From contig JAJEFD010000011.1 of the NCBI GenBank assembly GCA_022820645.1, positions 1 through 54,672 of the forward strand: 54,672 nucleotides of DNA, in the 5' to 3' direction. The notes below the pieces were generated by a model that did no database searches, had not been told where the DNA came from, and saw only the letters and a list, made by a program, of their open reading frames with translations. Below, piece after piece: positions 24,783-32,164 of the stretch (position 1 is its first letter; each line of letters begins with the position of its first letter). Made by a program: the position numbers and the translations under genes. This DNA comes from Dehalococcoidia bacterium (GTDB lineage: Bacteria > Chloroflexota > Dehalococcoidia > Lucifugimonadales > Australimonadaceae).

Positions 24783-25970
24783 ATGTCCGCCGCACCCCGC
24801 GCACTCGTCGCTGAGACAGGCCTCTACGTTCATACTACTGCGTACAGCGTCGTGCTGGGCGGCATCATCGTCCTCGTGCCGCTGTATATCATCTCGCTCG
24901 GCTACAACCCGGGCTGGCTCGGCGTCATCATTGCCGGACAGGGGCTGTTCCAGGTGGCGCTGCGGCTCTTCGGCGGCGTCCTCTCCGACCGCATCGGTGA
25001 GCGTTGGGTGATCCAGGCGAGCTTCGCGGCGCTGGTGGTGGGCTCGCTCGGACTCGCTTTCTCCTCGTCACTGTTCGCGCTGCTGGCGGCGCAGGTGCTG
25101 TACGGCGGTTCCCGCGCCATCTACTGGACGTCGTCCCAGTCGTACGGCAGCCGCATCGACGAGTCCCGTCCGACAACGCTGATGGGGCGGTTCTTCGGGT
25201 TCGCGGCGGTGGGAGGGCTGGCGGGTAACGCAGGGGGCGGGTTCGTCGCGGTGGTGCTGGGCTACCAGGAGGGGTTCCTCATCGCTGCGGCCATATCGGC
25301 CGGGGCGATGGTCGTGGTCGCGGTGATGCCGCAGCTGCCGAGACGGGCGGCGATGACGCTGCGCCAGATACTCGGCCCGGTGCCGGGGGTCTTCCGCAAG
25401 CGCGCCACACTGCTGCCCGCGGTCATGGCGCTCGGGACCTCGCTGCACGTCTCGGTGCTCTCCTCCGTGGGCGCCGCGGTCTACAAGGAGTTCGGGTTCG
25501 ACGACGACGCGTTCGGCGTGCTGATGGCGATCCACGCAGGCGGCGCGATAGTGGCCGGTTTCCTGTTCGCGCGGTTCCTGCAGCGGGTGGGACAGCGGCC
25601 GACCTTCGCGGTGACGATGGCCCTCCACGGCCTGCCGCTCATCGGGATCGTACTGTGGGGCGGCAGCTATCCGATGGCGGTCGCGCTGATGTTCATCCTC
25701 GGGCTGTCGTTCAACGCGGGGCGCGTGCTGAACGTGAGCATCACGGCGATGGTGAGCAACCCGGAGCAGCGGGGCGTGTTCATGGCAGTCGTCGGCATCT
25801 ACTGGGCGTCCGGGCAGATGCTGGGGCCGCTGCTGTTCGGGCCGCTCGCCGCGGTCACGAGCCTCACCTTCTCGTTCATCGCCGCTGGGGCGCTGATGAC
25901 CGTGACCGCGCTGCTTACGCCACTGCTCTACGCTGCGTCCAGAGGCGAGAGCGAGAGCAGGGCTGCGTGA
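24783..25970 (+). CDS. Major facilitator superfamily transporter
   Basis: 395 residues with about 12 hydrophobic helices in two halves. The loop after helix 2 has GGVLSDRIGERW, the MFS signature-like motif. The middle loop is charged (PGVFRKRATLLP). Substrate specificity cannot be read from the sequence; the drug or sugar exporter groups are both possible. The start ATG 24783 lacks a ribosome site and has a TAGCAT box just upstream, suggesting a leaderless transcript. It converges with the zinc-knuckle gene at 25995. Confidence 0.88.
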   Translation: MSAAPRALVAETGLYVHTTAYSVVLGGIIVLVPLYIISLGYNPGWLGVIIAGQGLFQVALRLFGGVLSDRIGERWVIQASFAALVVGSLGLAFSSSLFALLAAQVLYGGSRAIYWTSSQSYGSRIDESRPTTLMGRFFGFAAVGGLAGNAGGGFVAVVLGYQEGFLIAAAISAGAMVVVAVMPQLPRRAAMTLRQILGPVPGVFRKRATLLPAVMALGTSLHVSVLSSVGAAVYKEFGFDDDAFGVLMAIHAGGAIVAGFLFARFLQRVGQRPTFAVTMALHGLPLIGIVLWGGSYPMAVALMFILGLSFNAGRVLNVSITAMVSNPEQRGVFMAVVGIYWASGQMLGPLLFGPLAAVTSLTFSFIAAGALMTVTALLTPLLYAASRGESESRAA

Positions 25971-25994
25971 CCGTAACCTCGCTACCCGTTCCTT

Positions 25995-26225
25995 TTACCT
26001 GGGAGGATAGCGACCTTCGTGGACAGTGTTCGGATAAGGCTTGCGGCTGCCTCTCGCTCTGACGCACGGCTCGCCTTCGGCTGCCCCACAAGTCGTGCAG
26101 GGGTACGCGAAGGTATGCCTGCTTCTGTGGTAGAGCAGTTCGTTCCACTCTGTCCCCTCTTTGCTGTGGCACGGGTCTCCTGGCATTGCGTTGCATTGTG
26201 GGCACACGCTATCTAGTGGGTGCAT
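25995..26225 (-). CDS. Zinc-knuckle protein with two CxxC-x7-C units
   Basis: 76 residues with two tandem units: Cys8-PQ-Cys11 to Cys19 followed by His33 or His37, and Cys43-TT-Cys46 to Cys54 followed by His69. Each unit has the pattern CxxCxAxxGxPC, seen in small zinc-binding proteins of phages and Actinobacteria. The ATG has GGAAG upstream. It may bind nucleic acid or a partner protein. It converges with the MFS gene and follows DUF951 on the same strand. Confidence 0.7.
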   Translation of the reverse strand: MHPLDSVCPQCNAMPGDPCHSKEGTEWNELLYHRSRHTFAYPCTTCGAAEGEPCVRARGSRKPYPNTVHEGRYPPR

Positions 26226-26280
26226 CCTTCTTCCTTCTCCTGAGAGATGTTTCGACTTCGCCTCCGGCTCCGCTCAACAT
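26226..26280. repeat. Possible dispersed-repeat fragment at the end of DUF951
   Basis: The plus strand reads ATGTTTCGACTTCG, then CCTCCGGCTCCGCTCAACAT, resembling a short interspersed element I recall from Chloroflexota assemblies. It supplies the last codons and stop of the DUF951 gene and the untranslated start of the next gene. A second copy is not present in this window, so this rests on recognition only. Confidence 0.25.
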
Positions 26281-26477
26281 GACTCTACGGAGAGTGGGGG
26301 CTGGTGCGACTTCGTGGCGCGCTCCAGCTTCCGGCGAGGGGTGAGCAGGTAGTGGCCGCAGGTGAGGCAACGGATGCCGACGTCCGCGCCGAGCCGCTCG
26401 ACGCGCCACTCCACGCCGCCGCACGGGTGCGGCTTGCGGAGCGTGAGCCGCTCGCCGAGGTGGAACTCTACGGCCAC
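26274..26477 (-). CDS. DUF951 protein
   Basis: 67 residues: [20 protein letters not shown], then [20 protein letters not shown] and [10 protein letters not shown]. The PHPCGG...[10 protein letters not shown] pattern is the DUF951 signature, with three cysteines that may bind zinc. It starts with GTG inside pyrF (10-base overlap), a typical neighbour arrangement. The last eight residues are encoded by what looks like a repeat fragment, so the tail is probably not native. Confidence 0.8.
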   Translation of the reverse strand: MAVEFHLGERLTLRKPHPCGGVEWRVERLGADVGIRCLTCGHYLLTPRRKLERATKSHQPPLSVESC

Positions 26478-27295
26478 GGCTTGCCTATCCGGTCCAGCTC
26501 GGCGTTGATGGCGGTGCGCAGGCGCTCGGCCTCGGCGCGTGCGGCCTCCGCGAAGTCCGCGCCCTTCGACGCGTAGATCACACTGCGGGACGCGGCGATG
26601 AGCGCCCTGCGTCCGTTGGCGTCGGTACCGTTCCGCACGGAGGCTTCGAGGTCGCCGCCCTGCGCGCCGATGCCGGGGATGAGGATCGGCATCGAACCGA
26701 CGATGCTCCGCACCCGTGCGAGCTCGTCCGGCGCCGTTGCGCCGACGACCACTCCGACGTTGCCGTTGTCGTTCCACGCTACCGCCTGCCGGGCGACCTC
26801 CTCGTAGAGCGGGCCCTCGACTCCGTTGCCGCGTACGGTGAGGTCCTGGAACTCGGCGCTGCCGGGGTTGGAGGTGCGAACGAGGACGAACACCCCCCTG
26901 TCCGCGTAGTCGAGGAACGGCTGCACGGCGTCTTGTCCCTGGTACGGGTTCACGGTAAGGGCATCTGCGCCCCATGCCTCGAATGCAGCCTTCGCGTAGG
27001 CCCGGGAGGTGTTGTCCATGTCGCCGCGCTTGGCGTCGAGCAGGACGGGCACGTCGTCCGGCACGGCCTCGATGGTGGCCTGCAGCGCCTCGATGCCGGG
27101 GATGCCCTCAGCCTCGTAGAACGCCCATTGCGGCTTGTAGGCGCAGACGAGGTCGCTCGTGGCGGCGATGATGGCGCGATTGAACTCGGCGATGTCGTCG
27201 ATGGGCATCGAGGCCCGCGAGGGGTCGAGGCCGACGCACAGAAGGCTCCGGTTCCGTGCGGCGGCGGCGTCCAGTTGTTCGATGAACGTGCTCAT
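26468..27295 (-). CDS. pyrF: Orotidine 5'-phosphate decarboxylase
   Basis: 275 residues; catalyses the last step of UMP synthesis. The active-site motif [13 protein letters not shown] gives Asp87, Lys89 and Asp92. The substrate loop near the C-terminus reads [16 protein letters not shown]. Length and motif match the type 2 (mycobacterial-like) enzymes. ATG 27295 has no ribosome site but has TACACT seven bases upstream on the minus strand, so the mRNA may be leaderless. It diverges from the HhH glycosylase gene across 44 bases. Confidence 0.95.
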   Translation of the reverse strand: MSTFIEQLDAAAARNRSLLCVGLDPSRASMPIDDIAEFNRAIIAATSDLVCAYKPQWAFYEAEGIPGIEALQATIEAVPDDVPVLLDAKRGDMDNTSRAYAKAAFEAWGADALTVNPYQGQDAVQPFLDYADRGVFVLVRTSNPGSAEFQDLTVRGNGVEGPLYEEVARQAVAWNDNGNVGVVVGATAPDELARVRSIVGSMPILIPGIGAQGGDLEASVRNGTDANGRRALIAASRSVIYASKGADFAEAARAEAERLRTAINAELDRIGKPWP

Positions 27296-27302
27296 GGTTG
27301 CC

Positions 27303-27332
27303 AGTGTACCAAGCGCGGGCGGCTGGTAGCAT
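27303..27332. promoter_or_regulatory. Back-to-back -10 boxes for pyrF and the HhH glycosylase
   Basis: Minus strand TACACT (27303-27308) ends seven bases before the pyrF ATG. Plus strand TAGCAT (27327-27332) ends seven bases before the glycosylase ATG. Neither gene has a ribosome-binding site. The 44-base interval is GC-rich with no clear -35 boxes. Confidence 0.4.
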
Positions 27333-27339
27333 CGGGCGC

Positions 27340-28044
27340 ATGGCACGACCTGCTTCCGCCGCGATGCGCCGTTCGCCCCGCGTTGCTCGGCTCCTCACTA
27401 CCATGTACGACCGCCTGCTCGCGCACTACGGCCCGCAGGGCTGGTGGCCGGGCGACGGCCCGTTCGAGACGATCGTCGGAGCGATACTCACGCAGAACAC
27501 GGCGTGGACGAACGCCGCACGCGCCATCGACAACCTGAAGGCGGCGGGCGCGATGTCGGCTGCCGCGCTGCGCGCGATGCCGGAGGAGGCGCTGGCGGAG
27601 GTCGTCCGTCCCAGCGGCTATTTCAACGCCAAGGCGCGCAAGCTGAAGGCCATGGCTGACTTCCTTGGCCGCTACGGCGACACCATAGAACCGTGGCGGA
27701 CGATGCAGCCGAAAACGCTGCGCGCCGAACTGCTGGCGGTGCACGGCATCGGGCCGGAGACGGCGGATGACATCGTGCTCTATGTGGCGGGTCTGCCGTC
27801 GTTCGTGATGGACGTCTACACCCAGCGGATCGTCGACCGGATGCTGCCGCGCCACGGCCTGCGAGGCTACGACGCCTACCAGGCGCTGTTCGAACGTCAC
27901 CTGCCGCACGAAGCGCCGCTCTTCAACGAGTACCACGCGCTGCTGGACGCGCACGCCAAGGACGTATGCACCAAGCGCGAGCCTCGATGCGCGTCCTGTG
28001 TCCTCTCCGACCTCTGCGCGACGGGCCGGCGTACCGTGAAGTGA
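27340..28044 (+). CDS. Endonuclease III-related HhH-GPD glycosylase (COG2231)
   Basis: 234 residues. The N-terminal part has ILTQNTAWTN, the helix-hairpin-helix is HGIGPETAD (about 135-143), and the catalytic Asp158 is in FVMDVYTQRI. Four cysteines (210, 217, 220, 226; Cx6Cx2Cx5C) bind a 4Fe-4S cluster. The Lys that gives endonuclease III its lyase activity is Glu140 here, as in COG2231/MagIII-like proteins, so a monofunctional base-excision glycosylase is likely. Possible substrates are alkylated bases. Start ATG 27340. Confidence 0.9.
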   Translation: MARPASAAMRRSPRVARLLTTMYDRLLAHYGPQGWWPGDGPFETIVGAILTQNTAWTNAARAIDNLKAAGAMSAAALRAMPEEALAEVVRPSGYFNAKARKLKAMADFLGRYGDTIEPWRTMQPKTLRAELLAVHGIGPETADDIVLYVAGLPSFVMDVYTQRIVDRMLPRHGLRGYDAYQALFERHLPHEAPLFNEYHALLDAHAKDVCTKREPRCASCVLSDLCATGRRTVK

Positions 28045-28360
28045 GTTGGTGTTGCTCCTCATCAAGGCGTGCTGTTCTGCCATACACGAGCAGAGGGCAG
28101 AGGCTTCGCCGCGCCAGCGGTAACATTCGGCAACAATTGGTAACATCGCACCCCTGAGCGGACTGGAGCATCGCCTGCCGGTTCACTTGGTCTTATCGGC
28201 GCCATAGCGCTCGCAGGCCGCAAAGCCATCGGCCGTGCGGGTGGTGGGTCGCCGGAGAACAGCGTACGCGGGCAGGGGTGGTTGGCGTAAGGGGCGGATG
28301 TCACGGTTCACCTTCACCCGCCGCCTCCGCGGCGACCTCTCCCCTCAATGGAGAGGTGCG
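28045..28360. other. Intergenic region with direct repeat and hairpins
   Basis: No gene seen. The 8-base sequence GGTAACAT occurs twice in direct orientation (28119-28126, 28139-28146), 20 bases apart, which could be an operator or coincidence. The right end holds the double-hairpin repeat at 28319-28357. Confidence 0.5.
28319..28357 (-). repeat. Double-hairpin element, copy A (after bicupin 1)
   Basis: Two adjacent stems: CGCCGC-N4-GCGGCG (28319-28334), then ACCTCTCC-N7-GGAGAGGT (28335-28357). The first is four bases past the stop of bicupin 1 on the minus strand. A matching element lies at 29651-29690 after bicupin 2. It can act as a terminator; the shared CTCACCCGCCGCC lead suggests an interspersed repeat. 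Confidence 0.6.
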
Positions 28361-29527
28361 TCAGGTCTCGCGTTCGTTGGTGACGGCGGCGTCGCCGGTG
28401 CAGTAGGGGATGAAGTTCTTCATGTGGCAGGTCGCGCCGGTCTTTGCGAGCTCCGCCTCGAACAGTTCGTGAATCGCGCGGGCCTCGTCCTCGTACTCGA
28501 TCTGCCTGCCCCCGGCTCTCATGCTGACGTCGGCGCCGGGGCGAGAGCCGCCGTAGGGCGGAACCATGCCGTGCTCGCCCTGCCGGAGGGCGAGGTAGCG
28601 CGCCCGCTTCGTGCCGGCGTTGAAGTGCTGGTGGAACGTCCGCTCGCTCGGGACGACGACCATGGAGCCCTTCTTCCAGTCCACCTTGCGCATGTCGGAG
28701 CGGTCGTCCTCGTTCCAGAGGAGTGAGAAGCCGGCGTCGCCGCTGAGGATGATGAGGTGCGCGCCGGGGCCGTGGTGGTGCGCCTTCTTGTAGGTGCCGA
28801 CGGGGAACTCGGAGATGTGCGCTGTGATGCTGTTCTTCGCCATCTCCAATTGGGCGTTGATGCCGCCCGCGCCGCGCAGGGGCATGCCGTAGAGTGGCAT
28901 ATTGTCGGCGTTGGGGATGAAGTTGGACTCCCAGATGCGCCCGTTGTAGAGCCTGCCGCTGCCGTTGTAGGAGTCGTCGGCGTAGCGGTTGGCGAAGATG
29001 TAGGGCAGGTTGAAGATGAAGTGGTTGTCGCGGTAGAGCCGCATGATGGGCGGCGCGCTGGTGACGGCGATGTAGCGCGCGGGTTCCGCCCCGGAACCAT
29101 TGAAGAGCTGGTACCAGGCGTTGAGCGGGATGGCGAAGACGCTGCCCGCCTTCCACTCGAACGTCTGCTTGCGGCTCTCGTCCACCCAGATGCTCGTCGC
29201 GCCCCTGCCGGAGAGGACGTACATCTGCGTCTCGTACATGTGGTGGACGGGCTCCGACTTGCCGCCGGGCGCGATCTCGACGACGTGGGCATCGTTCGGG
29301 AGCACGCGGTTGGGGATGTTGATGATCGCGCCGCTCCCGCCCTTCGGTTCCCACGGCGAGAGTTCGAGTGCGTTCAGGTCCTCGAAGGCATACTCGACGA
29401 TGTGCCGGACACCCTGCTCGCGCACCCACGCCATGTACGGGTCGTCGACCTCGAAGTCGCCGAGGGGCTCGGCGGGCTCCTCGGCCCGCAGCATCTTGCC
29501 GTCGTGGGTGTCGGCGCCGGTGGTCAT
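28361..29527 (-). CDS. Bicupin dioxygenase-like protein, paralogue 1
   Basis: 388 residues with two cupin domains. Domain 1 (about 85-150) has EPVHHMYETQMYVLSGRG, and its second motif reads PLNAWYQLFN, where the usual His is Leu. Domain 2 (about 240-325) has KAHHHGPGAHLIIL and, in motif 2, FHQHFN, so its metal site looks intact. The fold recalls gentisate dioxygenase-like bicupins, but the substrate is unknown. AAGGAG precedes ATG 29527. Paralogue 2 lies just upstream on the same strand, then an amidohydrolase and a Rieske oxygenase, which suggests breakdown of an aromatic or cyclic compound. Confidence 0.82.
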   Translation of the reverse strand: MTTGADTHDGKMLRAEEPAEPLGDFEVDDPYMAWVREQGVRHIVEYAFEDLNALELSPWEPKGGSGAIINIPNRVLPNDAHVVEIAPGGKSEPVHHMYETQMYVLSGRGATSIWVDESRKQTFEWKAGSVFAIPLNAWYQLFNGSGAEPARYIAVTSAPPIMRLYRDNHFIFNLPYIFANRYADDSYNGSGRLYNGRIWESNFIPNADNMPLYGMPLRGAGGINAQLEMAKNSITAHISEFPVGTYKKAHHHGPGAHLIILSGDAGFSLLWNEDDRSDMRKVDWKKGSMVVVPSERTFHQHFNAGTKRARYLALRQGEHGMVPPYGGSRPGADVSMRAGGRQIEYEDEARAIHELFEAELAKTGATCHMKNFIPYCTGDAAVTNERET

Positions 29528-29650
29528 GGCGTTGCTCCTTCCGCTCTGATAGCGAAAGGGCGGGAGCACCAGCCCCCGCCCTTCGTTTGCCTGCCTATGC
29601 GTGACGGGCGTGGTTCCCACCCGACCTCGCCACCACAGGGCCCTCACCCG

Positions 29651-29690
29651 CCGCCGCTGGCGCGGCGGCACCCTCTCCCTCAGGAGAGGG
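29651..29690 (-). repeat. Double-hairpin element, copy B (after bicupin 2)
   Basis: CCGCCGC-N4-GCGGCGG (29651-29668) followed by CCCTCTCC-CTCA-GGAGAGGG (29671-29690), lying between the two bicupin genes, 10 bases past the stop of bicupin 2. It has the same order and spacing of stems as copy A. Confidence 0.65.
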
Positions 29691-29700
29691 GCTTGAGAGA

Positions 29701-30855
29701 CTACGTGTCGCGCTCGCTGGTGACGCCTGCGACGCCGGTGCAGTAGGGGATGAAGGCCTTCATGTTGCACTGGGCGCCGGACTTGGCGAGCTCGGCCTCG
29801 AAGATCTCGTGGATCTCGCGGTCCTCGTCCTCGTACTCGACTTGGATGCCGCCCTCCTTGATGCTGACGTCGGCGGTGGCACGCTGGTTGGGGGCGTAGA
29901 AGCCGCCGTTGCCGCCGCGCAGCGCCATGTAGCGGGCGCGCTTGGTGCCGGAGTTGAAGTGCTGGTGGTAGGTGCCGTCACTCGGGATGATGACGATGGA
30001 GCCGATCTGCCAGTCGCACTTCACCATGTCGGAGCGGTCGGGCTTGGTCCACAGGAGGGAGAAGCCGGAGTCGCCGCTGAGGAGGAAGAGGTGCGCGCCG
30101 GGGCCGTGGCGGTGGGCCTTCTTGTACGTGCCGATGGGGAACTCGGAGATGTGGTTGCCCATGTCGTTCTGCCCCATCTGCAGCATGGCGTTGATGCCGC
30201 CCGCGCCGCGCTCCTTCCAGCCGTAGAGGGCCATGTCGGGGGCGTTCGGGATGAAGTTCGTCTCCCAGATGCGCTTGTTGTAGAGCGTGCCGTTACCGGA
30301 GAAGTAGGACTCGTCGTCCGAGTAGCGGGAGCGGAACATGAAGTCGTTGTTGAACATGAAGTCCGTGTCGCGGAAGAGGCGCATCATGGGCGGGGCGTTG
30401 GTGGTGGCCATGTAGCGCACCTTCTCGTCGCCGGAGCCGTTGAAGTGCTGGTACCAGGAGTTCAGGGGGATGGTGAAGAGGCTGCCCGCCCTCCACTCGA
30501 AGGTCTGCTTGCTCGACTCGTCCATCCAGACGGTGGTCGCGCCGCGCCCCTGGACGATGTAGAAGTTGATCTCGTACATGTGGTGTTCGGGCTCGGACTT
30601 GCCGCCGGGCTTGATGTCGACCACGTGCAGGTCGTTGGGCATGTGGGCGTTGTCGATGTGGATGACGGAGCCTTCGCCGCCCTTGCGCTCCCACGGGCCG
30701 ACCTCGACCTCATGCCAGTTGGGGACGTAGTAGGTCTTGTGGACCATGACCCCTTCCTTCTCCAGCCAGTTCTCATAGGCGTCGGGGATGCGGAAGTCCT
30801 CGAGCTGCCCGGTTGGCGTCTCCGCCACCTTCATGTCGGTGCCTTGCATTACCAT
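29701..30855 (-). CDS. Bicupin dioxygenase-like protein, paralogue 2
   Basis: 384 residues, clearly paralogous to the downstream bicupin over its whole length. Domain 1 has EPEHHMYEINFYIVQGRG and motif 2 PLNSWYQHFN, with the His that paralogue 1 lacks. Domain 2 has KAHRHGPGAHLFLL and YHQHFN. Both domains therefore could bind metal. ATG 30855 is preceded by GAGAGG. The C-terminus (KAFIPYCTGVAGVTSERDT) is also conserved between the pair. The neighbouring amidohydrolase and Rieske genes point to oxidative ring cleavage, which remains inference. Confidence 0.83.
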   Translation of the reverse strand: MVMQGTDMKVAETPTGQLEDFRIPDAYENWLEKEGVMVHKTYYVPNWHEVEVGPWERKGGEGSVIHIDNAHMPNDLHVVDIKPGGKSEPEHHMYEINFYIVQGRGATTVWMDESSKQTFEWRAGSLFTIPLNSWYQHFNGSGDEKVRYMATTNAPPMMRLFRDTDFMFNNDFMFRSRYSDDESYFSGNGTLYNKRIWETNFIPNAPDMALYGWKERGAGGINAMLQMGQNDMGNHISEFPIGTYKKAHRHGPGAHLFLLSGDSGFSLLWTKPDRSDMVKCDWQIGSIVIIPSDGTYHQHFNSGTKRARYMALRGGNGGFYAPNQRATADVSIKEGGIQVEYEDEDREIHEIFEAELAKSGAQCNMKAFIPYCTGVAGVTSERDT

Positions 30856-30978
30856 CTGGCGTCACCTCTCTCCGTTGGATGTGGGGCAAGCGTATCTCAA
30901 TAGCGCCTCGCGCACAAATGGAAGGGGGCAGGCAACAAGGCTGCCTGCCCCTGTGGTGCGAAACGTTGGCCGGTGGGC

Positions 30979-32115
30979 CTAGACCGGCACCGGCGCCTCC
31001 ACCTTGTAGAAGCGGGCGCAGTTGTCCCAGAGGATCTTGCGCTTGTCCTCGTCGGTGATGTCGAGCTCGAGGAACGCGTTGACCGCGTTCGGGTAGCGCG
31101 AGTCGCCGTGGGGGTAGTCGGTCGAGAAGACGAGCTGGTCGCTGCCGACGTAGTCGATGGCGTACTTGGCGGGCGCCTCGTCCGGCTCGATGGAGACCCA
31201 GCACTGGCGCTTGAAGAGCTCGATGGGGTTCTCCTGGAGCTCCGGCATGTAGGCGTCGAGTTCGAGTTCGTGCATCTCCTCGATGCGCCAGAGGAGCCAG
31301 GGCAGCCAGGCGCAGTTCGCTTCCAGGAACGCGGCGCGGAGCTTCGGGTGACGCTCCAGCACGCCGCCGCCGACGAAGCTGCCGAGGCCCATCATCTGCT
31401 CGAACGGCTGGGCGTAAACGCGGCGCAGCATGAAGTTGTCGAAGTGCTCGCCGGCCTGCTTGGACATGGAGCCGGAGGCCTCGTGGAAGCCGATGGGAAT
31501 GTCCAACTCCTGCAGCGTCTCCCACAGCGGGTCGTACCAGGTGTCGTGCCAGTTTCTGCCGTTGACGACGTTGGAGCGGACGAAGACGGCCTTGAAGCCG
31601 AGTTCCTGCACCGCGCGCCGTGTCTCGGCTACGGCGTCGTTGATGTCGTAGACGGAGATCATGCCCGCGCCGAACATGCGGTTGGGGTCGACGGAGCAGA
31701 AGTCGTACATCCAGTCGTTGTAGGCGCGGGCGATGGCGGCGCCGAGACCGGGGTCTATGTCGGGCCGGGTGAGGACGCTGAGTCCGCGGCTGGGGAACAT
31801 GACCGCGACGTCGATGCCCTCGGCCTCCATCGCCTCGAGCTGGCAGTAGGAGTCCCACCCTCGCGAGGAGTGGTCCTTGTAGAGGACCTGGTTCTTCTCA
31901 TAGTTGTGGCCGCGGCGGTTGATGCCGGTGGCCCCGGTGCCGTCCGCGACGCGTTCGAGGTCGGGCCAGCTGATGCGCAGGTCGCGCACGTTCTCCGAGG
32001 TGATGCCGACCGGCGCGGCGCTCTTGTAGCGCTCGTCGATGTAGCGCTGCCAGAGGTCCGGCGGCTCCATGATGTGCATGTCGCTGTCGAAGATGAGGAA
32101 GCCGTCCTTAGCCAT
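30979..32115 (-). CDS. Amidohydrolase 2-family protein (decarboxylase-like)
   Basis: 378 residues. It opens with FDSDMHIMEPPDLW, the DxH metal motif of amidohydrolase_2 proteins such as ACMSD and gamma-resorcylate decarboxylase. Further conserved parts are IGFHEASG in the middle and FSTDYPHGDSRYP near the C-terminus, which supplies the last metal-binding Asp. These enzymes decarboxylate or hydrolyse ring acids. It lies between bicupin 2 and a Rieske oxygenase on the same strand, suggesting one catabolic route: hydroxylation, decarboxylation, ring cleavage. Confidence 0.9.
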   Translation of the reverse strand: MAKDGFLIFDSDMHIMEPPDLWQRYIDERYKSAAPVGITSENVRDLRISWPDLERVADGTGATGINRRGHNYEKNQVLYKDHSSRGWDSYCQLEAMEAEGIDVAVMFPSRGLSVLTRPDIDPGLGAAIARAYNDWMYDFCSVDPNRMFGAGMISVYDINDAVAETRRAVQELGFKAVFVRSNVVNGRNWHDTWYDPLWETLQELDIPIGFHEASGSMSKQAGEHFDNFMLRRVYAQPFEQMMGLGSFVGGGVLERHPKLRAAFLEANCAWLPWLLWRIEEMHELELDAYMPELQENPIELFKRQCWVSIEPDEAPAKYAIDYVGSDQLVFSTDYPHGDSRYPNAVNAFLELDITDEDKRKILWDNCARFYKVEAPVPV

Positions 32116-32164
32116 CGCTGCTCCTCCCGTGCATGTTGTTCAGTGGCGCGTAGCGCCTCGCGTC

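Noticed and set aside
29528..29770. N-terminal extension of bicupin 1
   Set aside because: The extra residues are Arg/His-rich translation of the intergenic hairpins and of the end of bicupin 2; ATG 29527 has AAGGAG upstream.
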